Below are positions 16,666-23,240 of a DNA stretch of 32,748 nt, one piece after another. The stretch is from Candidatus Benthortus lauensis (GTDB lineage: Archaea > Thermoproteota > Nitrososphaeria_A > Caldarchaeales > Wolframiiraptoraceae). A model generated the notes under the pieces. That model did no database searches, had not been told where the DNA came from, and worked only from the letters and a program-made list of their open reading frames with translations. A program made the translations under genes and the position numbers. The stretch is from positions 1 through 32,748 of the forward strand of contig JAHSRM010000087.1 of assembly GCA_021650775.1 (NCBI GenBank), read 5' to 3'. Positions within the stretch are counted from its first letter, which is position 1; every line of letters starts with the position of its first letter.

Positions 16666-17038
16666 CCTCCTTGACCACCTCGATAAGCCCCCGCCTCATC
16701 TCCGTCACATTCACCTTCTCCGGCTTATACATCGAGACGACGTGCTCATACGCCTTCCATGGGTCTGTGTTGTCCCCGCATGTGAAGATGTCGAGGGCGA
16801 CGTATCCATACTCAGGCCACGTGTGGATGGAGAGATGGGACTCCGCCACGGCTATGATGACGCTTACGCCGCCCCCAGGCTCAAAGACCGTGTGGAACTC
16901 ACCCAGATATGTTGCGCCTGAAAGCTCCACAGCCTCCCTGAGAACACGGCGGGCGAAGTCGAGATCAAGGAGTCTCTCCGGAGGGCAGCCATGAAGCTCT
17001 GCGACCAGATGCCGCCCCAGAATCTTCATCTCCCCCAC
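16658..17038 (-). CDS. speD: S-adenosylmethionine decarboxylase proenzyme (class 1B)
   Basis: 126 residues. The self-processing motif ESHLSIHTWPEYGY lies at 66-79: cleavage between Glu66 and Ser67 would convert Ser67 into the pyruvoyl cofactor, and Cys87 in DIFTCGDN is the usual proton donor. It makes decarboxylated AdoMet for speE, which overlaps it. The GTG at 17038 is chosen because a perfect GGAGGTGA lies 8 nt upstream; the ATG three codons inside has no spaced ribosome site. Crenarchaeal paralogues of this fold have become arginine decarboxylases, and that alternative cannot be excluded from sequence alone, but the speE overlap favours AdoMet. Confidence 0.92.
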   Translation of the reverse strand: MGEMKILGRHLVAELHGCPPERLLDLDFARRVLREAVELSGATYLGEFHTVFEPGGGVSVIIAVAESHLSIHTWPEYGYVALDIFTCGDNTDPWKAYEHVVSMYKPEKVNVTEMRRGLIEVVKEVE

Positions 17039-17046
17039 TCAGACTC

Positions 17047-17054
17047 TCACCTCC
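17047..17054 (-). promoter_or_regulatory. Perfect Shine-Dalgarno of speD
   Basis: GGAGGTGA on the minus strand, the full complement of the usual 16S anti-Shine-Dalgarno, 8 nt before the GTG start at 17038. It shows this genome uses Shine-Dalgarno initiation besides leaderless starts. Confidence 0.8.
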
Positions 17055-17104
17055 GAAGAGCCCCACATACCCCGTAAAAACCTACTTAAAAATTAAACCC
17101 CTCA

Positions 17105-17179
17105 CGGGCCCGGGGGGACTCGAACCCCCGATCTGCGGCTTAGGAGGCCGCCGCCTTATCCAAGCTAGGCCACGGGCCC
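17105..17179 (-). tRNA. tRNA-Arg (anticodon CCT)
   Basis: 75 nt. The acceptor stem pairs GGGCCCG with CGGGCCC. The D-arm stem is GCCT/AGGC with AGCTTGGATA loop. The anticodon stem GCGGC/GCCGC encloses loop CTCCTAA, giving anticodon CCT, which reads AGG. The T-arm has GGGGG/CCCCC around TTCGAGT. The discriminator is G and CCA is not encoded. There is no intron at the canonical position. AGG is a heavily used Arg codon in the genes of this window, so this is a major tRNA. T-rich sequence follows (minus strand 17083-17096). Confidence 0.96.
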
Positions 17180-17218
17180 TGCTGTTTGTTAGGGTTGTGG
17201 GCCTGCTCTTTAAGGTTT

Positions 17219-17503
17219 TCACTGCCATGTGGCTATGAATAGGAATGCTATAGCTAGGAGCTGTGTGAGGCTTAGGAGCATGGATGGCAGCCCTACCTCT
17301 GGCCCGAACCTTGCCGCTAGCTGGGTGTAGCTGTGGAGGGCCAGCATACCCTGTATTATGAGGAATGCTGCGAAGAGTGTGAGACCTATCGTGAGCTTTG
17401 ACTTAGTATATCTCAGGGTTCTCACATATATGAATAGGATTATTGCGGAGAGTATGGTCGTGGCGAGCGCCAGCAGGATAGCGGTCATCCATATCGGGCC
17501 CAT
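17219..17503 (-). CDS. Small multi-span membrane protein paired with a winged-helix regulator
   Basis: 94 residues from ATG 17503. About three hydrophobic segments are visible: TAILLALATTILSAIILFIY, then LTIGLTLFAAFLIIQGMLAL, and MLLSLTQLLAIAFLFIATW at the C-terminus. The open frame extends 20 codons further upstream, but that part overlaps the winged-helix gene by 53 nt and has no good start, whereas ATG 17503 lies 7 nt after that gene's stop. Pairs of a winged-helix gene followed by a small three-span membrane protein recur in archaea (for example the DUF7521-type proteins of halophiles) and may form a membrane-linked sensor. That role is inference. Confidence 0.7.
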   Translation of the reverse strand: MGPIWMTAILLALATTILSAIILFIYVRTLRYTKSKLTIGLTLFAAFLIIQGMLALHSYTQLAARFGPEVGLPSMLLSLTQLLAIAFLFIATWQ

Positions 17504-17510
17504 CTCTATC

Positions 17511-17858
17511 TCACTTACGTCTTCTAATCTCCCTGAGGTCAGCCCTGTTATAAATTTTCTCACAAATCTCCTCGAATAAATCTAGGTTATACTCGATTAG
17601 GGGGGAGGGGAAGTAGATTCGATTATACTTGTTTCCCTGGCTGGTTACCAGGCCGTTCCGCTCCAAGACCTCTAGGTGGTGCCGGATTGTCGTGTAGTCT
17701 AGTTGTAGGGCTTCGGAGAGCCTTCTGGCGTTGGAGGGGTTCCGTATTATCTGGAGCATGAGACGGGTCCTTGTAGGGCCTCCCCTAGTGGCTACGAAGA
17801 CATACCAGAACAGGTTCTTCAGCGACCTCCTAGACAAGTCTCTTAGCCATAAAGGCAT
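17511..17858 (-). CDS. Winged-helix transcriptional regulator
   Basis: 115 residues from ATG 17858; an in-frame TTG two codons upstream is possible. The protein matches a common archaeal winged-helix type: GGPTRTRLMLQIIRNPSNAR leads into the helix-turn-helix LSEALQLDYTTIRHHLEVLE, RNGLVTSQGNKYNRIYFPS forms the wing, and a C-terminal helix YNLDLFEEICEKI probably mediates dimerisation. The pattern resembles the ArsR/MarR-like 'TR.RI...L...P.n...La..l.ldY.tvrhHL' group. It is followed by the membrane protein 7 nt downstream, and its upstream region is shared with the divergent DUF7282-like gene, which it may control. Confidence 0.88.
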   Translation of the reverse strand: MPLWLRDLSRRSLKNLFWYVFVATRGGPTRTRLMLQIIRNPSNARRLSEALQLDYTTIRHHLEVLERNGLVTSQGNKYNRIYFPSPLIEYNLDLFEEICEKIYNRADLREIRRRK

Positions 17859-17895
17859 CTTCAAGTATATATGACCCTTTCCACCCTAAAACCAG

Positions 17896-17914
17896 ATTTT
17901 GGATAAATTTTGGA
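17896..17914. repeat. Direct repeat ATTTTGGA spaced one helical turn
   Basis: ATTTTGGA occurs at 17896-17903 and again at 17907-17914, an 11-bp period, in the AT-rich 106-bp region between the winged-helix gene and the divergent DUF7282-like gene. The spacing suits two protein copies bound on one DNA face. AT-rich composition raises the chance of coincidence. Confidence 0.45.
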
Positions 17915-17934
17915 AAAATCTTAAACCAATTTGC

Positions 17935-17944
17935 CTTTAATCGG
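17935..17944 (+). promoter_or_regulatory. TATA-like box of the DUF7282-like gene
   Basis: CTTTAATCGG centred near 17938 would place transcription initiation at about 17964, the base before the ATG at 17965. This supports a leaderless mRNA and the ATG start over the upstream GTG at 17953. Confidence 0.4.
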
Positions 17945-17964
17945 CTATCTAGGTGTTTAAGGAT

Positions 17965-18786
17965 ATGAGGGGCGTGTCTAGTAGTTTGGCTGCGGTAGTT
18001 GCGGTTGTAGGGCTTGTGGTGGGGATATTGGCGGGTTATGGAGTAGCATTATCGACTATCCAGCCCCAGACAATCTCCGTAACGCAGACGGTGACCCAGA
18101 CCGTTACCGAGGAGATGGCTATGGAGGCCGCTCCAAGCATATTCGTGGCAGACCAGGAGATAATGGATGGAAACGTGATAATCAATCAAGCCTACCTGGA
18201 TAAGCCAGGATACATAGTCATACACCAGGTTAAACTCGATGGGAAGCCGGGGAAAGTGATAGGGCGCTCCGACCTAATCAGCGGTAAAGTCGAGAACATC
18301 AGGATTAAGGTTGAGGACTACTTGGGTAGAGGGGAGCTAATAGCAATGCTACACTACGACAACGGGGATGGAAGATACGAGTTCCCGGGACCCGATAATC
18401 CTGTCAAGGTTGCCGGAGTCATCGCCCAAGTGAAGTTTAAGGTGATTCAGACTGTTCCCAGCATAGCGGTGAGCGACCAGGAGATAATGGACGGGTGGGT
18501 CACCATCGACGGCCTCTATCTCGACAAGCCTGGATACGTGGCCATACATCTTGTAACCGAGGAGGGGAAGCCTGGAAAGGTTATCGGCTTCAGCGGCCTC
18601 CTATTCGGGCAGCTGGAGAGGGTGAAGGTCAAGGTAGAGGGATACGAGGGCCAGAAAGAACTGATAGCCATGCTACACTACGATAATGGAGACGGGGTCT
18701 ATGAGTTCCCAGGACCCGATGGACCCGTCAAGATAGACGATAAGATAGTGATGGTGAAGTTCAGCATAATGATGGGCGGAATGTAG
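17965..18786 (+). CDS. Signal-anchored protein with two DUF7282-like repeats
   Basis: 273 residues from ATG 17965. An N-terminal hydrophobic segment (LAAVVAVVGLVVGILAGYGV) is followed by a Thr/Gln/Val linker (TQTVTQTVTEE), then two similar domains of roughly 100 residues. Both copies contain the same ordered blocks: PSI.V.DQEIMDG, YLDKPGY, GKPGKVIG, ELIAMLHYDNGDG and YEFPGPD.PVK. These are the landmarks of DUF7282, an archaeal extracellular beta-rich domain. The acidic DNGDG and PD blocks could bind metal, which is inference. A signal peptide or signal anchor puts the domains outside the cell. The gene diverges from the winged-helix/membrane-protein pair and has a T-run after its stop. Confidence 0.8.
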   Translation: MRGVSSSLAAVVAVVGLVVGILAGYGVALSTIQPQTISVTQTVTQTVTEEMAMEAAPSIFVADQEIMDGNVIINQAYLDKPGYIVIHQVKLDGKPGKVIGRSDLISGKVENIRIKVEDYLGRGELIAMLHYDNGDGRYEFPGPDNPVKVAGVIAQVKFKVIQTVPSIAVSDQEIMDGWVTIDGLYLDKPGYVAIHLVTEEGKPGKVIGFSGLLFGQLERVKVKVEGYEGQKELIAMLHYDNGDGVYEFPGPDGPVKIDDKIVMVKFSIMMGGM

Positions 18787-18795
18787 CCTTCAAAC

Positions 18796-19599
18796 CTATA
18801 TTTTTTGTAAGAGCAGCGTGAAGAGGGCTGCGGCCAACGCTCCAATCACGGTGGAAACCAGGTTAACCATATGTGTATCTATTATCTTTAAGCCCTTCAC
18901 ATGTTCCGTCCCTACCCCGCAGTGAGTCTGTGTCTCAACTATTTTTCCGCAACTATTGCACCTGTATTGTGCTTGGATTGTTGCCCCGAGCAGGCTGTCA
19001 GCTGTTACCCCTATGAGGCCTGATATGAAGAGTATTGGGATTAGGTCTTGGCGGCCGCATAGTATTGGGAAGGGTGTGAGGGCAGTGAGGGCCAGGATGC
19101 TTCCCATGTATCCGTATGTGGAGACCGCTCCAGGGGTTCCAGGCTGGGTTCCCTTCATGCTGGTTATCAGCCTAGGGTTCCTAGGCGAGAGCAGGCCTAT
19201 CTCGGTGGCGAGGGTGTCTGCAAATGATGTTCCGATTGCACCTAAATAGGATGCGAGAACCATGGGGTTGCAGCTTGCGTAGAATGATGATATGACCGCT
19301 GTCAGAGATGCTGTTAACCCATTTGCCGCCACATTCCTCCACCCCCTCTCCCAGGACTTCTCCACATAATCTAGCCTAACCCTCCTAACCCTATAGACCG
19401 TGGCAACCGAGGAGACTATGAAGAATAGGAAGAGAGCTGCAAAGTATATTCTTCCCCCAAATGCGTAGACGAGGAACCCTACTATGACCGAGGCGGCTAA
19501 CCCCTTTCTGTCAAGAAACTTTAGCCTAAGGGAGATTAACGTGATTACGGCTATTACCGCTGCGGCCTCCATCACCCTTCCAACCGGAATCGTCAGCAT
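18796..19599 (-). CDS. DUF92 integral membrane protein (VTE6-like)
   Basis: 267 residues, mostly hydrophobic, with about six or seven membrane segments. Family landmarks are the N-terminal LDRKGLAASVIVGFLVY, the charged RNVAANG segment, GTSFADTLATEIG, and GAVSTYGYMGS. A soluble loop YRCNSCGKIVETQTHCG carries a Cys-x2-Cys...His-Cys cluster that could bind zinc, as seen in other archaeal members. The plant homologue VTE6 is a phytyl-phosphate kinase, so a CTP-dependent isoprenoid-phosphate kinase role is possible for archaeal members but unproven. Its start overlaps the hisS stop by 7 nt, implying co-translation. Confidence 0.87.
   Translation of the reverse strand: MLTIPVGRVMEAAAVIAVITLISLRLKFLDRKGLAASVIVGFLVYAFGGRIYFAALFLFFIVSSVATVYRVRRVRLDYVEKSWERGWRNVAANGLTASLTAVISSFYASCNPMVLASYLGAIGTSFADTLATEIGLLSPRNPRLITSMKGTQPGTPGAVSTYGYMGSILALTALTPFPILCGRQDLIPILFISGLIGVTADSLLGATIQAQYRCNSCGKIVETQTHCGVGTEHVKGLKIIDTHMVNLVSTVIGALAAALFTLLLQKI
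18801..18806 (+). terminator. Oligo-T terminator after the DUF7282-like gene
   Basis: TTTTTT starts 14 nt after the TAG at 18784-18786. Archaeal terminators are typically short T-runs in the non-template strand. It lies inside the 3' end of the convergent DUF92 gene. Confidence 0.4.
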
Positions 19600-20906
19600 A
19601 TCCTCTCTCCCAGCATCTCCGCCAGACGCCCACCTTCATCAAGGCTTACCTCTACCTGAGTCTTCCTCTCCAAATCCCTGACCGACGCAGTGTTCCTCGA
19701 CTCCTCCCTCGAGCCCACGATTACCAAGTATTTTATCCCCGATTTTAGGGCGTATTCTATCGCTGCTGGGAGACGCTTCCCAGTCACCTCAACTTCTACT
19801 GGGATTCCCATTCTACGGAGGGTTCCGGCGACCCTTGAGATGTATCTCTCGGATGCCTGGATTCCTACGAGGAGTGTGCATGGTCTCTTTGCACGCTGCC
19901 TTACTCCACGTTTCTCGGATAGGTAGTGTGTTATCCTTGTGATTCCTATTGCGCATCCAACCCCGGGCGTCGGTTTTCCTCCGAAGAGTTCCACGAGCTT
20001 GTCGTATCTTCCTCCACCGTTTAGGGATACGTCTGCCTCCGGGACACCCTGCTCGAATATGAATCCCGTATAGTATTCGAGTCCCCTGGCCATACCCGGC
20101 TCCACGATTATCTTGGAGTTTACTCCATACTCGACGGCTGAGTCGATTATCGTGTTAAGCTCCTCTAGGTGTTTCCCTGCTTCACGCCAAGGCGACAATA
20201 TGTCGGATGCCTTGGAGAATATTTCTCCACGCTCCTCTCCCTTGAGCCTGATTAGCTCCTCCACCGCCTTTACCCCGTCTTCATCCACCCCGTTCTCCCT
20301 CATGGCGTTGAATGCCTCGGCCTCCATGCCCCTGTCAATCATGGTTAGGATTCTGTCCTGAACAGATTCCTCCACATTATAGTCTGTGAGGATGCTTCTC
20401 AGGATTCCCACATGCCCCACCCTGAAGAAGTGGTCCTTCATCCCAAGCCTCACGAAAACCTCGTAGCTGGCCTGAAGTATCTCGGCGTCCGCCAAAGGGC
20501 TCCTGCTCCCGAAGAGCTCGAACCCTCCCTGCCAGAACCTTCTCTTCCTCCCCCACTGAGGCTCATCATACCTATAGCAGTCGGCTATGTATCCGAGCCT
20601 TATCGGCAGGGGGGCGGCCTTAAGCTTTGTGGACATGAGCCTCGCTATGGAGGCGGTTACCTCGGGTCTTAGGACCAGGTGCCTGCCAGCCTTGTCCCTG
20701 AAGTCGAACATGCGTTCCCGTATCTCCTCGCCCGACTTGGCTGCGAACAGCTCATAATACTCGACTGTGGGTGTCTCCACCTCCAGGTAGCCGAAGAGCT
20801 TAAAGACCTCCCTGATAACCTCAACAACCCTATGCTTCAAGGCAAAGTCATCTGGGAGGAGGTCGTCCATCCCCCTCGGAGGACCCAGCACCCTCAACCC
20901 AGACAT
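19593..20906 (-). CDS. hisS: Histidyl-tRNA synthetase
   Basis: 437 residues, standard for class II HisRS. Motif 1 region PRGMDDLLPDDF and EVETPTVEYYELF, motif 2 RPEVTASIARL followed by the R..FWQGGFELFG segment, and the HisRS-specific GLEYYTGFIFEQ are visible, then the motif 3-like GGRYDKLVELFGG...GVGCAIGITRI. The C-terminal anticodon-binding domain (~340-437) has VGIQASERYISRV and a final Gly-rich helix. It charges tRNA-His in the cytoplasm. The ATG at 20906 follows the tRNA-Pro gene by 39 nt on the same strand; DUF92 overlaps its stop. Confidence 0.97.
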   Translation of the reverse strand: MSGLRVLGPPRGMDDLLPDDFALKHRVVEVIREVFKLFGYLEVETPTVEYYELFAAKSGEEIRERMFDFRDKAGRHLVLRPEVTASIARLMSTKLKAAPLPIRLGYIADCYRYDEPQWGRKRRFWQGGFELFGSRSPLADAEILQASYEVFVRLGMKDHFFRVGHVGILRSILTDYNVEESVQDRILTMIDRGMEAEAFNAMRENGVDEDGVKAVEELIRLKGEERGEIFSKASDILSPWREAGKHLEELNTIIDSAVEYGVNSKIIVEPGMARGLEYYTGFIFEQGVPEADVSLNGGGRYDKLVELFGGKPTPGVGCAIGITRITHYLSEKRGVRQRAKRPCTLLVGIQASERYISRVAGTLRRMGIPVEVEVTGKRLPAAIEYALKSGIKYLVIVGSREESRNTASVRDLERKTQVEVSLDEGGRLAEMLGERIC

Positions 20907-20945
20907 CCAGAAAACCCCAACCTAATATCCATTCCCCCAGATAGG

Positions 20946-21020
20946 TGGGGCCGCTGGGATTCGAACCCAGGACCTCGCGGGCCCGAGCCGCGAATCATAG
21001 CCAAGCTAGACCACGGCCCC
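20946..21020 (-). tRNA. tRNA-Pro (anticodon CGG)
   Basis: 75 nt. Acceptor GGGGCCG pairs with CGGCCCC, with A as discriminator and no encoded CCA. The anticodon stem CGCGG/CCGCG encloses loop CTCGGGC, giving anticodon CGG for Pro codon CCG, with G at position 37 as in other tRNA-Pro. The T-arm CTGGG/CCCAG encloses TTCGAAT. The D-arm is weaker, with G-T pairs. There is no canonical intron. Confidence 0.95.
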
Positions 21021-21049
21021 TCGCTGTGTTTCTTTGCTCTGTGGTTATT

Positions 21050-22243
21050 TTAGGTTTTCTTGATTTTTATCACGGTTTCCTGGATTGTTAGGTTGGTTAT
21101 TGTTATTTTGTGTTCTGTTAGTTTTTGGAGGAGGGGTTCGGGTGGGAGTGCTTCTGGGGGGACTACTCCCCGGGTCTTGATTACCTGGTTTGCGATTAGT
21201 TGGGCTGTTATGGCTGGCGGTGTGCCTGTTAGGTATGCTGTGGCGGTTGTCCCGAACTCCTTGTATGCCTTCTCGTGGCTCATGATGGTGTATAGTATCT
21301 GCTTGATGGGCTTCCTTCCCTGCCTCCCCGCCACCTCGACCACCACACCCGCATACCCGGACACCTTTCCTATGAGTTCCTCGGGCTCAGGTAGGACGGC
21401 GTAGAGGACCTTGGCCGGGGATATCTCCTGCCCATCGACCCTTACCTTCTTCCTGCTAAGAAGCCCTAGGACCTTGAGGACCCTGAGTATCTGGACCACG
21501 TCGGGTGGGATGAAGAGCTTGAAGTCCACGTATCTGACTCCTTTGATGTATCTGGGTAGGGTGAAGACCTCCTCGTGGGAGACTGCGTAGACGGGTAGCC
21601 TACCTATGGGTGGGGGGAACTCGTATTCCTCGTATCCGCTTAGGGGTGGGAGACGCTTAATCCTGCCATTCTGATATATGTAGGCAGACTCCGAGAGCTC
21701 GCTGAAGTATACCTCCTTGGAGAAGAGTGGGGTTAGGTGGCTCCGCATACCCTTGATTATACTTGACTCGCAGTCCCTAATCTTGATGGAAAGGGTCTTG
21801 GAGAGCTGGTCTGCGCCGTATCTCGCAAGTATGTTGGATATCCCGGGGTCCTCGCCCATACAGATTATCGCCGTTAATCCCGCCTCCTTGAACCTCTCAT
21901 GAAACTCTAGCTGCTCGTCTGTGTCGTCGCTTGCCAGGTCTATGTAGTGTGTCCCCGCCTCAAGGCATGCCTTCATTAGGGGTATGTTGTAGCGTGGGAG
22001 GGTTGCGTTAATCAGTAGGTCGGCGTTCCTCGCAAGGCTTGACACCTTCCTTGAGTCAGCCGCATTCACCCTCTTTAGGGTGATTTTCTTCCGCCCTATC
22101 TCGGAGGCCACCAGCTTCGCCCTCTCGATGCTTTTGTCGGCTATTATTAGCTCGGAGACCTCCTCGCTCCTGGCCAGATGCTTGGCTATAACGGAGCCTA
22201 CTGCTCCTACACCTATTATGAGAACCCTCAAATCTCTCCACAC
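21050..22243 (-). CDS. Saccharopine dehydrogenase-like NAD(P) oxidoreductase
   Basis: 397 residues from GTG 22243; the TTG at 22231 is an equally plausible start. The N-terminal Rossmann motif VLIIGVGAVGSVIAKHLA is followed by an acidic strand LIIADKS, NADLLINATLP, CLEAGTHYIDLASD and ICMGEDPGISNILA, the usual order in the saccharopine dehydrogenase/lysine dehydrogenase family. The C-terminal GTTATAYLTGTPPAITAQLI segment is also typical. Members act in lysine metabolism, or as carboxynorspermidine synthases in polyamine synthesis; the sequence does not distinguish these. It is a single cistron between tRNA-Pro and PCNA, with no lysine genes nearby, so I leave the substrate open. Confidence 0.82.
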   Translation of the reverse strand: MWRDLRVLIIGVGAVGSVIAKHLARSEEVSELIIADKSIERAKLVASEIGRKKITLKRVNAADSRKVSSLARNADLLINATLPRYNIPLMKACLEAGTHYIDLASDDTDEQLEFHERFKEAGLTAIICMGEDPGISNILARYGADQLSKTLSIKIRDCESSIIKGMRSHLTPLFSKEVYFSELSESAYIYQNGRIKRLPPLSGYEEYEFPPPIGRLPVYAVSHEEVFTLPRYIKGVRYVDFKLFIPPDVVQILRVLKVLGLLSRKKVRVDGQEISPAKVLYAVLPEPEELIGKVSGYAGVVVEVAGRQGRKPIKQILYTIMSHEKAYKEFGTTATAYLTGTPPAITAQLIANQVIKTRGVVPPEALPPEPLLQKLTEHKITITNLTIQETVIKIKKT

Positions 22244-22312
22244 TCTCTCATAAAGCCCTTTATCCCGCCCCTCGTGTATCCATTGATAGTGTCCCGAGGA
22301 TGTTATTCTACT

Positions 22313-23077
22313 TTACTCTCCCTCTATCCTCGGAGCGATAAGGTATTCAAGCTTTCCTGAGGGTATGGGGAACCCGAGCCTTATGGGCTTGTTGGTTGAG
22401 AGCTCCATCACCATCTCGTCGCTGAGCTCCGAGGCGGGGCGGACTATCTTGTCGAGGTAGCTTATGCTGAAGTGTGCCCAGACCTCCTTGTCGGTCTCTA
22501 TGTCGTAGACGGTGGCGCCCATCTTGGTCAGCTTGGTCTGAACGGTCCCGAGCTCCCCCTTGGCTAGGAATATCACCTCCTCGGGGGCTATGGTTATCTT
22601 CACGTAGTCGCTTACAAGGCTGCTGTCCTTAACTGCGTCCTTGACTGCGTCTGTGTTCACCCTCGCCTTGGCGTCGAATGTTAGGTTCGGTGTTGCGGTT
22701 CTTGTCTCCACGGTCTCGAGGGTATTGAGGGTGAATGTTCTCTCACGTGAGCCTGTTGCGTCTATCAGGGTTATGCTAAGCTTCTTTGTCTCGTCGTTGT
22801 AGGTCAGGATTAGGCTCTCCCCCTTCTTGGCCCTCTTCAGGAACTTCATCAGCTCCGATATGCTCACAGTCATCTTCATCTCCCCGCTGCACTCATACTC
22901 CTCGGCGGCCGAGTTGCTCAGCTCGAAATCCACCAAGGAGATGTGGGCCGGGTCCATGGCCACAAGCCTAATAGACTCGGAGGTAATCTGGAAGGTCCCC
23001 TCATCCACAATAGCGTGGATGGCCTTCACGAGGTCCGAGAAATAGTCGGCGCTTGGCAGACGCATCCTAAACGACAT
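22313..23077 (-). CDS. pcn: DNA polymerase sliding clamp PCNA
   Basis: 254 residues, the normal size of a PCNA protomer. Two similar halves are visible. Typical segments are IVDEGTFQITSESIRLVAMD, HISLVDFEL, the interdomain connector region around ETRTATPN, SDYVKITI, and the C-terminal GKLEYLIAPRIEGE. The ring tethers polymerase and repair enzymes to DNA, and the PolD large subunit encoded at 692-4081 ends in a PCNA-binding peptide. A GGAGGAG element lies a few nt before the ATG, with an AT-rich TATA-like stretch (AATTAATAT) ~40 nt upstream. Only one PCNA is seen here; crenarchaea often have three. Confidence 0.96.
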   Translation of the reverse strand: MSFRMRLPSADYFSDLVKAIHAIVDEGTFQITSESIRLVAMDPAHISLVDFELSNSAAEEYECSGEMKMTVSISELMKFLKRAKKGESLILTYNDETKKLSITLIDATGSRERTFTLNTLETVETRTATPNLTFDAKARVNTDAVKDAVKDSSLVSDYVKITIAPEEVIFLAKGELGTVQTKLTKMGATVYDIETDKEVWAHFSISYLDKIVRPASELSDEMVMELSTNKPIRLGFPIPSGKLEYLIAPRIEGE

Positions 23078-23150
23078 ACCCTCTCCTCCAACACCAAGGG
23101 AACCCGCCAGATATTAATTGTTAATTTATCTCGGATGGAGGGGCTTCGCC

Positions 23151-23172
23151 CAGTATTACCCCTAGAATACTG
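23151..23172. repeat. Inverted repeat in the PCNA-GAPN divergent region
   Basis: CAGTATT at 23151-23157 and AATACTG at 23166-23172 form a perfect 7-bp inverted repeat with an 8-bp gap. It lies about 27 bp upstream of the GAPN TATA box and 74 bp upstream of the PCNA start. The layout suits a dimeric regulator; an RNA hairpin is less likely because neither mRNA should contain it. Confidence 0.5.
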
Positions 23173-23198
23173 TTCTGAGGGGGCGGGGGTCTGAGATA

Positions 23199-23208
23199 CA
23201 ATATAAAG
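23199..23208 (+). promoter_or_regulatory. TATA box of the GAPN gene
   Basis: CAATATAAAG, a good archaeal TATA element, would place initiation near 23228. That is downstream of the ATG at 23214 and so favours the ATG at 23241 as the real start. Confidence 0.6.
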
Positions 23209-23240
23209 TTTTTATGTATGCATATGGCTTCTCTTCGCAA

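Noticed and set aside
21050-22243. Carboxynorspermidine synthase linked to the speD-speE genes
   Set aside because: The fold fits, but the gene is 4 kb away, separated by tRNA and hisS, and residues deciding the substrate cannot be judged by eye; left as a saccharopine dehydrogenase-like protein.
23140-23150. GGGC-TTC-GCCC hairpin as a terminator for PCNA or GAPN
   Set aside because: It lies upstream of both divergent genes, has only a 4-bp stem and no T-run, so it terminates neither.
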